Origin: GCA-2720975 sp964467985
GTDB taxonomy: Bacteria; Planctomycetota; UBA1135; GCA-002686595
Assembly: GCA_964467985.1 (NCBI GenBank)
Contig: CAYXTP010000008.1
Location: forward strand, 62,001-126,000
Reading direction: 5' to 3'
Length of the DNA: 64,000 nucleotides
The stretch's first letter is position 1, and each line of letters starts with the position of its first letter. This document shows positions 17,539 to 26,707 of this stretch, piece after piece. Both the position numbers and the translations under genes were made by a program. The notes beneath the pieces were generated by a model, which was not told where the DNA came from, ran no database searches, and saw nothing but the letters and a program-made list of their open reading frames with translations.

Positions 17539-20500
17539 ATGTTCTCCGACCCTCGCAAAGTCCGCCCCGTGTTATTGGATCTATCTCGCCTGTCTTTCCT
17601 GCTCGTCGCCGCGGTCGCTCTCGTCGCCAGTCCAGAGAGTCGTGGTTGTCCCATAACTCAGCTGCCAACGGTTGAGTTCACCAAGGCCAAGAGCGTGGCG
17701 GACGAGGGGGCGTCGGGCGTGCGGATCCGCATGAAGCTGTCGGCTGTCCAAGGCAGTGATGTCTTGGTGCCCTTCGTGGCAACGGGAACGGCCGTCGATC
17801 CCGCGGACTACAGTCCGGGTCCGAACCCAGTCGTGATCCACGCGGGAAAGCGACACGCCGACCTGGTTGTGCTGCCCGTGGACGATGGATTGGTTGAATT
17901 CCCCGAGACGATCATTCTGACTCTATTGGCCCCGAGCGGCGCCACGCTCGGAGCGAACAGCGTGCACACGCTCACTCTCACCGACAACGATGGAGTTCGA
18001 GGAAACGGGCGGGTGCGCACGCTGGAGCTCAGCCCCTGGGGGTTTGACTTTGCCCCGCAACGCGTAGGAGATGTCCCCCAGACCCAGTCTTTTCAGGTAA
18101 CCAACACACAGGCCATTCCCATTGTCTTTGATGGGTTGCTATTCGAGGGGGCTGGCAGCGACGACCTTCAGGTGAGTTATGGGGACGTCTTGCCCCACAG
18201 CCTTGCTCCTGGGGCGAGCACCTCCCTACAGGTGAGCTTCGACCCCGTGGACAAGGACCTCACGGAAGTCTCCGCTCGCATCCGGCAGATCCCGGGGGAC
18301 CGTCGGCTACCCAAGCCCGTGTTCAGGGGCGTGGCCCTCGGCCAGCCCACAGCGGATGTCCTGATCAACGCACACAGCCAGGCGTACGTGGCTCTCGACG
18401 CACAGCGCTGGTGCGCGGACTACGGCCTGGTTGGCAACTCCAACCCCATCACGACCAACTCCAACATCAAGGGTACTCAGGACGACGACTTGTACCGCAC
18501 GGCCCGCAGCGGTGCGGCATTCGGCTACACACTGCCCCTGCCGGATGGAACCTACGACATCGTCCTGCACGCTGCCGAGTTGGTCTACACGGGTGCTGGC
18601 CAGCGCGTGTTTGATGTCGCCATGGAAGGCACTCCCCAGCTGCAGGGGATCGATCTCTTCGCGCTCAAGGGTTTTGAGCGAGCGTGGTCGAGTGATCCCA
18701 GGCGCGTTGTCGTCAGTGGGGGGAGTCTCGAGTTGGATTTCACCGCGACGACTGCTGAGGCCCTGGTAGCGGCGGTGGAAGTGCGTTCGATGGCCCTTGT
18801 CTCCGACGATGCAAGCCTGCTCGATTTTGGCGCGGTCGATGTGGGCTCGGCGGTTCAACTGACCCTGTTGTTGACCAATTCGGGGTTGGCCCCAGCCAAG
18901 GTGCAACAGCTCGATTTCGTGATTGACGGGAGTGGTTACGGGTCGGGTCGCGATTTCCTGGCTCGCGTCAACAGTGTGAATTATTGGGGCGGAGATAGCA
19001 CAACGAGCTACAGCGTAGATTGGGACATTCCCGCGGGTCAGAGCTTGGCCGTGCCCGTGTTCTTCCAGCCCACGTACCACGATGATCACTACCTGCGCAT
19101 GGAGCTCGCGGGTCCCTATGGGATGGTGCAGACGGACCTCAAGGCCACGGGTGGGGATTCAGATTGGGGTTTCATGCACCCGGTCATCCGAACGGACCGC
19201 TCCATCTACGTGGACTTCGACGGTGACGGAGTGGATACGGTCGGGCTGATTGGATCGGATTCTCACACCCACGAACCTGGTCAGACTCTGGCCGCCTACG
19301 AGTGGATGATTGACGGAGTCGTCGTTTCGAACGACGTGGACACGGTGCAGTCCGTGCCCGTTGGCAAGCACCAGGTCACCTTGACCATCTGGGATGATAA
19401 GAACCCGCCCGACCAAGCCAGCGACAGCGTCCCATTGGACGTGCATCCGCTCAGCGCGGTGCCGGGCATCTTGGCTGCCTATCACGACGGCACGACAGGT
19501 GGGGCGGGCGCCCTGCTGGATGCGGTGCTGGGGGCGCCCGCATTCGTCGAACGTCGCGCGGACCACAACGTGGACCAGAGTGGCGGGTCGCTGGCCGGTA
19601 GCGGCCTCACCACGGAGGTCTTGGTGCGCGCCCAGTCAGATTTTGTGCTCGGCAGTGCCGCGCAACTGCAGTTTTTGCCGCTCGGTGGATACGGCAACCG
19701 CGTGCTCGTGGACGGCAGCCTGGTCACCGGACTGCTCAACGTGGCAGCCGGCAGCCACAGCCTCGAGGTACGCTGGGCCGTCGCCGATCTCAGCCAAGTC
19801 CCCCTGGGCCTGGACGTTACGGTCGACGGCGTGCTGGATCCCAATTTCGACGGTGCCTTGACGCACGATGAGAGCGGAGTGGTCCCCACACTGCATGCCA
19901 TCACTCCCACCGGTGCCGAGAGTGGTGGGAACCTGATTAGCCTACTGGGGTTCGGTTTCTTTCCTCCCAGTCAAACCGTTGTTCACTGGGGTGCGATCCA
20001 AGACTTCGCCCTGGCCGATCTCGTGAGTTGGGCAGACGGCAAGCTGGAACTGACCTCGCCTCCTGGCCAAGGCCAGATCTCAGTCACGGTTGAGACGCCT
20101 GCCGGAGTGAGCAATGCGCTGCAGTTCGACTACCTCCCGGACGGGCCCGTCCCCATCGTCTTCAATCCTCTGACCGACCGCGACGTGACTTTGACTGGGC
20201 CGACCTGCGCCGTCTTCCATCCCAATGGGAAGCTCTACGTCGGGCTGCTTGATGGCCGAGTGGCTGAACTCTCCTTTGACGAAGACTGGTACCTGCAGGG
20301 GGCGGGCGTCGTTCTGCATCCCGGTGTCAGCGGTCTCACGAATTTCGACCTGTGTGGGATCGCAGTCAACCCGTACGACGATCCAGCGGGCCCGGTCAAG
20401 TTGTATGTGGGACACGGGGAGCACTGGTTGAATGGCGGCGGTTCTTTCTCGGGGCCCTCTCCATTCACGGGAGAAATTTCGGTCCTCACCGGACCTAACT

Positions 20501-22530
20501 TCGACAGTCCGCTGCCCCTGGTGAGCGGGTTGCCGGTGTCCAACCATGATCACGGCATCAATGGACTGGTGTTCGATAACAACGGGGATCTGTTGGTTTG
20601 CGTGGGAGGGAATACGAACGCGGGCGTGAAGCACCCCAACATTGGGGATCTGGATGAGTCGCCGCTGTCGGGTTCGATCATCAAAGCGCTCACGTCCAAG
20701 CCCGGCTTCAACGGTGTCGTGACCTATGTCGACCGGGCAACCGGCAATCCCGTGACGGACCAGGTCTTTGGCGAGAGCAGTGATGTGGCCCCCGGAGTGG
20801 ACGTCTTCAGCTACGCCCACGGGCTACGCAACGGATTCGACCTGGCGCTAATGACATCGGGGTCCGTCTACGCCACCGACAACGGTCCCAACTTCGGCTA
20901 TGGATTCGAGTCAACGGGGCCCACCACGGACTCGGGTCAGCACGGATTCGCGGACGACGAACTGCTTTGGATCGAAGAGAACGCCTACTACGGACATGCC
21001 AACAGGAGCCGCGGTTTTGCAGATCCGCGCCAGTACATCTATCAGGGCGAGAACCTGCCATCGGATCAGGATTTCTCCCAGTACCTGATCAAGCTATCGT
21101 CGTCGGTCAATGGGCTCCGGGAGTACCGCTCGACGACCTTCAACAGTCAGTTGCGGGGTTGGTTGGTCGCGCAAAAGTGGAATACGGGGCAGATGTTGAT
21201 CGAGTTGGACAGCGACGGTCAGTCTGTTCAGTCGACCCAGTGGCTTACTCCCGCAACCGGTGGCCTAACCCTGGCGCTAGGGCCCGGAGGGACGATTGTC
21301 TCGGTCGACTACAGCTTGAACCGGCTGCGTTTCCTCTTGCCCAGCGACGCCGCGGCCAGTGGATTGACGGCCTACGAAATCAGTCCCTGGCGAGCGCCCT
21401 CTACTGGGGGCACACCCTTCGTGATCGGTGGGTCCGGGTTCGTGCCTGGCTCCACAACCGTCACCATCGATGGAATCCCCGCTGCGATTACATCGGTCAC
21501 GCCACAACGCATTCGCGGCATCCTGCCCCCTTTGGCGCAAAACAACGTGGATGCCCTCTACGACGTCGTCGTACGCGAGGGCTTGAATGCCAGCATCATG
21601 AGCGATGCGTTCCTCTCGCTTCCTGCCCAGGCGGGGACCATGCCCGGGTACTGGAACGCGGGTCCGTCGGCACCTTCATCCTTGGGTGAGGTGAGTTGCG
21701 CCGTGGTCGGGACAGAGTTGTTTGTGCTCGGCGAGGGAGGGCCGCAGACCGAGGTCTACGACCTGCTTTCACGGCAATGGTTGACCTCGCGGGCAGCGCG
21801 TCCGTTCCCCGGGGACCACCACGCGACGGAGGTTTGGCAAGACAAGATCCTGCTGTTCGGAGGGTTGGGCTCAGGCTCACCGGGCAAGGTACAGATCTAC
21901 GACACGAGCACGGATTCCTGGGCAGTTGGCACGGACATGCCCTGGGCGGGTGGGTCATGCAGTTCAGCCTCCGTGAACGGATTGATCTACGTGTGTGGTG
22001 GGATCGTGGGTAGCTCGACTGTGGGCAACCTTTCGGTTTACGACCCGGTCACGGACACATGGGATGCCGGCGGACAGTCCTTGCCGGACATGGCTCGGCC
22101 CTGCAATCACGCCGCCTCAGCCAGTGATGGATCCGCACTATGGGTCTTCGGTGGGCGCGGAGGCGGGAATTGGCCCCAACCCGGCTACGACACTGTGCAA
22201 AGGTACGATCCGGTCACCCAAACCTGGACCGCTTCCAACGACCCGGGCACCCCCCTGGCACCCATGCCACTGGCGCGCGGCGGCGTGGGGCGGGCCGTGT
22301 TCATGGGGGGAGAGTTCTTGATCATGGGCGGAGAGGAATCCGGCGTCGTCCATGACGACGTTCAGGCCTACGACCCCCTGCAGGACTCCTGGCGCCTCGA
22401 GTCCTCCATGCCCACCGCGCGCCACGGCATTTTCCCGGTGCGCTTCCGGAGCCGCATGTTTGTTGTGGGCGGGGGAACAGCAAGTGGGTTCTCCCTGTCG
22501 GACATCGTGGAGATTTTCCGGTTCAACTAG
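17539..22530 (+). CDS. giant secreted mosaic protein (Calx-beta, malectin, PKD-like, IPT/TIG, sorbosone-dehydrogenase-like propeller, Kelch)
   Basis: A 1,663-residue exported protein whose N-terminus (residues 1-35) has a basic stretch then a hydrophobic core ending near 'VALVASPESRG'. I see these modules: Calx-beta at about 50-150 ('TDNDG' end); a choice-of-anchor/ASH-like module at about 170-265; a malectin-like carbohydrate-binding domain at about 275-385 ('DDLYRTARSG', 'LHAAELVYTGAGQRVFDV'); a second ASH-like module at about 420-540; and a PKD-like module at about 550-635. These are followed by IPT/TIG at about 783-860; a glucose/sorbosone-dehydrogenase-like beta-propeller at about 887-1265 ('ATDNGPNFGYG'); IPT/TIG at about 1277-1340; and about five Kelch repeats to the C-terminus. 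It probably binds or acts on extracellular polysaccharide; enzymatic activity is uncertain. I use the ATG at 17539, though a TTG at 17527 is in frame. It stands alone, without operon partners. Confidence 0.75.
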   Translation: MFSDPRKVRPVLLDLSRLSFLLVAAVALVASPESRGCPITQLPTVEFTKAKSVADEGASGVRIRMKLSAVQGSDVLVPFVATGTAVDPADYSPGPNPVVIHAGKRHADLVVLPVDDGLVEFPETIILTLLAPSGATLGANSVHTLTLTDNDGVRGNGRVRTLELSPWGFDFAPQRVGDVPQTQSFQVTNTQAIPIVFDGLLFEGAGSDDLQVSYGDVLPHSLAPGASTSLQVSFDPVDKDLTEVSARIRQIPGDRRLPKPVFRGVALGQPTADVLINAHSQAYVALDAQRWCADYGLVGNSNPITTNSNIKGTQDDDLYRTARSGAAFGYTLPLPDGTYDIVLHAAELVYTGAGQRVFDVAMEGTPQLQGIDLFALKGFERAWSSDPRRVVVSGGSLELDFTATTAEALVAAVEVRSMALVSDDASLLDFGAVDVGSAVQLTLLLTNSGLAPAKVQQLDFVIDGSGYGSGRDFLARVNSVNYWGGDSTTSYSVDWDIPAGQSLAVPVFFQPTYHDDHYLRMELAGPYGMVQTDLKATGGDSDWGFMHPVIRTDRSIYVDFDGDGVDTVGLIGSDSHTHEPGQTLAAYEWMIDGVVVSNDVDTVQSVPVGKHQVTLTIWDDKNPPDQASDSVPLDVHPLSAVPGILAAYHDGTTGGAGALLDAVLGAPAFVERRADHNVDQSGGSLAGSGLTTEVLVRAQSDFVLGSAAQLQFLPLGGYGNRVLVDGSLVTGLLNVAAGSHSLEVRWAVADLSQVPLGLDVTVDGVLDPNFDGALTHDESGVVPTLHAITPTGAESGGNLISLLGFGFFPPSQTVVHWGAIQDFALADLVSWADGKLELTSPPGQGQISVTVETPAGVSNALQFDYLPDGPVPIVFNPLTDRDVTLTGPTCAVFHPNGKLYVGLLDGRVAELSFDEDWYLQGAGVVLHPGVSGLTNFDLCGIAVNPYDDPAGPVKLYVGHGEHWLNGGGSFSGPSPFTGEISVLTGPNFDSPLPLVSGLPVSNHDHGINGLVFDNNGDLLVCVGGNTNAGVKHPNIGDLDESPLSGSIIKALTSKPGFNGVVTYVDRATGNPVTDQVFGESSDVAPGVDVFSYAHGLRNGFDLALMTSGSVYATDNGPNFGYGFESTGPTTDSGQHGFADDELLWIEENAYYGHANRSRGFADPRQYIYQGENLPSDQDFSQYLIKLSSSVNGLREYRSTTFNSQLRGWLVAQKWNTGQMLIELDSDGQSVQSTQWLTPATGGLTLALGPGGTIVSVDYSLNRLRFLLPSDAAASGLTAYEISPWRAPSTGGTPFVIGGSGFVPGSTTVTIDGIPAAITSVTPQRIRGILPPLAQNNVDALYDVVVREGLNASIMSDAFLSLPAQAGTMPGYWNAGPSAPSSLGEVSCAVVGTELFVLGEGGPQTEVYDLLSRQWLTSRAARPFPGDHHATEVWQDKILLFGGLGSGSPGKVQIYDTSTDSWAVGTDMPWAGGSCSSASVNGLIYVCGGIVGSSTVGNLSVYDPVTDTWDAGGQSLPDMARPCNHAASASDGSALWVFGGRGGGNWPQPGYDTVQRYDPVTQTWTASNDPGTPLAPMPLARGGVGRAVFMGGEFLIMGGEESGVVHDDVQAYDPLQDSWRLESSMPTARHGIFPVRFRSRMFVVGGGTASGFSLSDIVEIFRFN

Positions 22531-22667
22531 CCACCGACCCAACGCCTGCAGCGAGCGTTTGCCGCCCACGGGCTAGAGGTGTCAGTCGAGGGCCGCCTGC
22601 ACGCGGGTTCTCGATCTTTTTCCAATCGGCCGTGGAGGCTGCCGACTGGGGCTGGGAGGATGGGGGC

Positions 22668-24422
22668 ATGGCCGACCCGGACCGCAAGAAATTCAATAGC
22701 TTCAAGGATCTACGCCGCTCGCGCGGGGACCAAGACGAGGAAGTGCCAGGTCCTGCGCAGCGGGGGTGGACGATCGAGGGGCAGCGGAGCGCCGATGAAC
22801 TGTGTGCCCGTGGCGATTCGGCCGACGGTTCGCGCGAACGAATCGATGCGCGTCCCGATGCCTCGGGCTCCATGAACACCGGGCCGCCCTGCTATCGAGA
22901 TCCCGATTCGGACGAGATTGAGTTGCTGCACTCATTTCGAGCTCGATTGCGTTTTCCAGAGGACGTCGGCACAGAGATTGCCAGCCTTCCGGGAGACCCC
23001 GACCCAACGGAGTTCAAGGGCCGATTGGACCTGCGCAACGAGCGGATCTTCACCATTGATGGTGCCAGTGCACGGGATTTTGACGACGCGATCTCAATCG
23101 AGCAGCGCGGCCAAGGGCAGGTGGAGGTGGGCGTGCACATCGCGGACGTCGCGCACTATGTACGTCCGGGTACAGCCTTGGACGGAGAAGCTCTCGCCCG
23201 TGGCACGAGTGTCTACTTACCTGATCAGGTTATCCCGATGCTGCCCGAGGGGCTCTCCAATCAACTCTGTTCGTTGGTCCCTGGCAGGCCTCGCCTGGCT
23301 TACTCCGTGTTCATGCTCTTCGATGCGGGCGGGCAGCGCTTGGAATCGCGTGTGGCGAAGAGCGTGATTCAAAGCGTTCACCGCAACACCTACAAGGGCG
23401 TGCAAGAGTTACTAGACGGGACGGATTCAGCCGAAGCGCGCGAGTGTGCGTTCCTCGAACCCGACCTGCGGCTCTTCGAGACCTGGACACGTCGTCAGCA
23501 GGCACTGCGCGACGCGCGCGGCTCCTTGCGCATTCAGTCCACTGAGAAGCTCTTCCTCTTCGATGATGAGCATGAAGTGCGAGCCATCGTCGATGCAGCG
23601 CGTTACTTCTCGCAGACCTTGATCGAAGAAACGGCACTGGCAGCCAATCAGGCTGTTGGGGATCTATTCCGCTCCAAGGGACTTCCGACGATCTATCGCG
23701 TCCACCCCGAGAAGGACCCCGAGGAGTTCGAGGGAGTCATCAAGGTGCTGGCGGAGCACGGCATTCGTGTGCCCGAGAAGGAGCGCCTCACGGGTCGGGA
23801 CATCGGACGTTTGATTCGAGCCGCTCGTCGCAAACCCAACGCGCAGGCACTGCTCGGCCGCATCATGGGGCTGGTGGAGCGGGCCGTCTATGAAGTCAAG
23901 GATCACGAGGATGTGGCCAAGCACTTCGGATTGGCGCGCGAGGCTTACTTGCACTTCACCTCACCGATTCGCCGCTACCCCGACCTGCTCGTTCACCGTT
24001 GGTTGGCGCGCGTCGAGGGGGATGGGACGGCAGCCGCGGAGGAGTTGCGTACCCAAGCCCTCGTAGAGGACCTCAACGATGTCGCCGCCCACTGCTCGGT
24101 CCAGGCTGACCTGGCAGGCATGGCCGAGGTCGCGGTCAAGGACCTCAAAGTCTGCCAGTACATGGAGCCGCACATCGGCAAGCGCTTGGATGCCAAGGTC
24201 TTGCGTGTCTCCCGCGCAGGGATGGAGGTGGAATTGACGGAGTTCAATGTCACGGGTTTCTTGCCCACGCGTACCCTAGGCGAACGTCCCAAACTTAATG
24301 GACCCACACTCACCGTGCGTGCGGGCCGGCGCTCACTGTCCTTTACGGAAGGCTACGCAATCACTGTTCAGATCCGCGATGTGGACTTCCTGCGTCTGCA
24401 GGTCCTCTTGGAACTACCCTGA
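22668..24422 (+). CDS. RNB-domain exoribonuclease (RNase II/R family), short form
   Basis: A 584-residue 3'-5' exoribonuclease of the RNase II/R superfamily. The RNB catalytic motif with Mg-binding aspartates is clear: 'FTIDGASARDFDDAISIE' near residue 128, then 'VHIADVAHYVRPGT', 'SVYLPDQVIPMLPEGLSNQLCSL' and 'LHFTSPIRRYPDLLVHRWLA' near 430. A C-terminal S1-like domain follows ('GKRLDAKVLRVSRAGMEVEL'). E. coli RNase R is about 800 residues and RNase II about 640, with N-terminal cold-shock domains. Here these are replaced by roughly 70 charged, low-complexity residues, so RNA access may differ. The start is the ATG at 22668; a GTG 36 bases upstream is also in frame. The next gene starts two bases after the stop, so the cluster 22.7-28.3 kb is probably one transcript. 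Confidence 0.85.
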   Translation: MADPDRKKFNSFKDLRRSRGDQDEEVPGPAQRGWTIEGQRSADELCARGDSADGSRERIDARPDASGSMNTGPPCYRDPDSDEIELLHSFRARLRFPEDVGTEIASLPGDPDPTEFKGRLDLRNERIFTIDGASARDFDDAISIEQRGQGQVEVGVHIADVAHYVRPGTALDGEALARGTSVYLPDQVIPMLPEGLSNQLCSLVPGRPRLAYSVFMLFDAGGQRLESRVAKSVIQSVHRNTYKGVQELLDGTDSAEARECAFLEPDLRLFETWTRRQQALRDARGSLRIQSTEKLFLFDDEHEVRAIVDAARYFSQTLIEETALAANQAVGDLFRSKGLPTIYRVHPEKDPEEFEGVIKVLAEHGIRVPEKERLTGRDIGRLIRAARRKPNAQALLGRIMGLVERAVYEVKDHEDVAKHFGLAREAYLHFTSPIRRYPDLLVHRWLARVEGDGTAAAEELRTQALVEDLNDVAAHCSVQADLAGMAEVAVKDLKVCQYMEPHIGKRLDAKVLRVSRAGMEVELTEFNVTGFLPTRTLGERPKLNGPTLTVRAGRRSLSFTEGYAITVQIRDVDFLRLQVLLELP

Positions 24423-24424
24423 CC

Positions 24425-26005
24425 ATGCCCATTCGTCGAGCGATCTTGGTGGGGCTGGCCAGCGCCTTCGTGATCACCCTGGGCTTGAGTTTCTGGGATT
24501 CCACCTGGGTCTACGCGGCCTGCCCTGTCGGTTTGCTGTGCCTGGTCGCGCTGCACGACGTGCTGCAGAGTCGCCGGGCGATTCTGCGCAACTTCCCGGT
24601 GATCGGTCACGGGCGGTACCTGATGGAGTTCGTGCGACCGGAAATCAATCAGTACTTCGTCGAGTCCAATACCGGCGGGATGCCCTTCAGTCGGGAGCTG
24701 CGTTCGGTGGTCTATCAACGCGCCAAGGGACAACGCGACACGGTTCCCTTCGGCACCCAACGCGACGTGTACGCGGTCGGATATGAGTGGTTGACTCATT
24801 CCCTGAACGCACGTCACGCGCGACGTGAGCCCAGCCGTATTTGGGTCGGCGAGGGCAACTGTGACAAGCCCTACTCGTTGTCCTTGCTCAATGCGTCGGC
24901 CATGAGTTTCGGTTCACTCTCATCGCGTGCGGTTCTGGCCCTGAGTCGCGGTGCGCGGCAGGCGGACTTTGCGTTGAATACAGGAGAGGGCGGCCTCAGC
25001 CCGTACCATCTCGAAGGGGGAGGAGACCTCATCTGGCAAATCGGCACGGGGTACTTCGGCTGCAGAAGTTCCCAGGGGGGATTCGACGAGCAGGCGTTCG
25101 AGCGCACCGCAGGTCTCACGGCCGTCAAGATGATCGAGCTCAAGTTGTCCCAGGGGGCCAAACCTGGGCACGGAGGAATCTTGCCGGCAGCCAAGGTGAC
25201 GCCCGAGATCGCGCGCATTCGAGCTGTGCCGCAAGGGCAAGATGTGCTCTCTCCCCCCGGCCACTCCGCTTTTCGAGATCCCGTGACTTTGCTGGAGTTC
25301 TTGCAGCGCCTGCGCGAACTCTCGGGTGGCAAACCGGTAGGCATCAAGCTCTGCGTCGGTCGGCCAGAGGAGTTCATCGCGATTTGCAAGGCCATGATCG
25401 CAATCGATCGGTGGCCGGATTTTGTCACGGTGGACGGTGGGGAAGGTGGTACCGGAGCTGCCCCCCTCGAGTTCTCAAACGCAGTCGGAGCCCCTCTGGT
25501 TGAAGGGCTGATCTTGGTTCATAACGCGTTGGTCGGGTTCGGGCTGCGCGAGCGCGTGCGCGTGTTCGCTTCGGGCAAGATCGCCACGGGTTTTCACATG
25601 GCTCAGAAACTAGCCTTGGGAGCTGACGCCTGTTTCTCTGCGCGAGCCATGATGCTCGCGCTGGGCTGCATACAGGCTCGCAAGTGCAACGCCAACACCT
25701 GCCCCGTGGGTGTGGCCACCCAGGACAAGACCCTCGAGTCGGGATTGAATGTGGATGACAAGGCGCGCCGCGTTGAACAGTTTCAACGGGGCACCGTAAG
25801 GAGCTTGATGGAACTGGCCGGAGCCGCGGGTCTCGCGGGTCCGGAGCAGTTGCTTCCGGAGCACATCCAGAAACGCGTGGCTCCCGAGGAGGTCTGCTCG
25901 TACCGCGATCTCTATGCCTATCTGGAGCGCGGTGCGCTGTTGGCCGAACCCGTCCCTCCGGCCTACGAAGAGGCTTGGAAGGCGGCCGACCCGAGTACCT
26001 TTTGA
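24425..26005 (+). CDS. membrane-anchored FMN-binding glutamate-synthase-like protein
   Basis: A 526-residue protein with two N-terminal membrane helices (residues about 5-50), followed by a complete FMN-dependent glutamate synthase central domain. Recognisable are 'NASAMSFGSLSSRAVLALSRGA', 'NTGEGGLSPYHLEGGGDLIWQIGTGYFG', 'KPGHGGILPAAKVT', 'VTVDGGEGGTGAAPLEFSN' and the 3Fe-4S cysteine motif 'CIQARKCNANTCPVG'. It lacks the glutaminase domain of GltB, so ammonia supply, or a different substrate, is uncertain. Family members are annotated 'FMN-binding glutamate synthase family protein' and their physiological reaction is not well established. It begins two bases after the RNase gene and its stop abuts the NAD(P)HX epimerase start, indicating co-transcription. 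Confidence 0.88.
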   Translation: MPIRRAILVGLASAFVITLGLSFWDSTWVYAACPVGLLCLVALHDVLQSRRAILRNFPVIGHGRYLMEFVRPEINQYFVESNTGGMPFSRELRSVVYQRAKGQRDTVPFGTQRDVYAVGYEWLTHSLNARHARREPSRIWVGEGNCDKPYSLSLLNASAMSFGSLSSRAVLALSRGARQADFALNTGEGGLSPYHLEGGGDLIWQIGTGYFGCRSSQGGFDEQAFERTAGLTAVKMIELKLSQGAKPGHGGILPAAKVTPEIARIRAVPQGQDVLSPPGHSAFRDPVTLLEFLQRLRELSGGKPVGIKLCVGRPEEFIAICKAMIAIDRWPDFVTVDGGEGGTGAAPLEFSNAVGAPLVEGLILVHNALVGFGLRERVRVFASGKIATGFHMAQKLALGADACFSARAMMLALGCIQARKCNANTCPVGVATQDKTLESGLNVDDKARRVEQFQRGTVRSLMELAGAAGLAGPEQLLPEHIQKRVAPEEVCSYRDLYAYLERGALLAEPVPPAYEEAWKAADPSTF

Positions 26006-26707
26006 ATGCAGCGTCTGACCCGGATTCAGGCGCACGAATTGGATCGGCTGGCCAGCGAGGTGCACGGCCTGCCCGTGCGAGTCCTCATGGAAAACGCGGG
26101 CTTGCTCGCCGCGTTGGAGATCGAGGCGATCTACCGGACCGATGCGGCTGAGCGGGGAGGGCCCGTGCGGATTTTCTGCGGCGCTGGAAACAACGGCGGC
26201 GATGGATTTGTGATCGCGCGCCAATTGCAGGCCAGGTCCGTTCCCGTCGTGGTGGAATGTACGCACCCCGGCGGCGGGTCTGCTGGCGCCTCACAACACA
26301 ATCGCCGCAGTGCCGAGAGCCTGGGCGTGAGGATCCTGCCTCTCGCCACCTTCGAATCGGAGCCCACTCCACCTGCGGTCTGGAGCGATGCGAGCGTATT
26401 CGTGGACGCCCTATTGGGTACCGGGTTTCAGGGTCCCGTTCGCGCCCCGCTGGACGGCCAAATCTCCGTCATCAATCTGGCGCGCAGGCGCTTTGGAATT
26501 CCCACGGTAGCGATCGACTTGCCCTCGGGCTTGGACAGCGATTCGGGACGCCCGGGGGAACCGACCATTGAGGCGGACTGGACGTTGACCTTCGCTGCGG
26601 AGAAAGTCGGGTTCGGTATGCCCGAAGCCAGGGCCTACCTGGGTCAAGTTCGGGTCTTGCCCATCGGTGTATGCGCAGCGAGAGTGCTCGGAGGAAAGGA
26701 CTCATGA
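26006..26707 (+). CDS. nnrE: NAD(P)H-hydrate epimerase (YjeF N-terminal domain)
   Basis: The 233-residue protein carries the YjeF-N fold. The start 'MQRLTRIQAHELDRLASEVHGLPVRVLMENAG' is followed by the nucleotide-binding 'CGAGNNGGDGFVIARQL' and the catalytic-Asp segment 'VDALLGTGFQGPV', then 'TVAIDLPSGLDSDSG' and 'TLTFAAEKVGF'. It epimerises damaged NAD(P)HX so that the dehydratase NnrD can repair it. The common NnrE-NnrD fusion is absent: this is the stand-alone N-terminal domain, so the dehydratase must be encoded elsewhere. The ATG directly abuts the previous stop (TGA-ATG), and its own stop overlaps the next ATG by four bases, so translation is coupled on both sides. Confidence 0.87.
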   Translation: MQRLTRIQAHELDRLASEVHGLPVRVLMENAGLLAALEIEAIYRTDAAERGGPVRIFCGAGNNGGDGFVIARQLQARSVPVVVECTHPGGGSAGASQHNRRSAESLGVRILPLATFESEPTPPAVWSDASVFVDALLGTGFQGPVRAPLDGQISVINLARRRFGIPTVAIDLPSGLDSDSGRPGEPTIEADWTLTFAAEKVGFGMPEARAYLGQVRVLPIGVCAARVLGGKDS

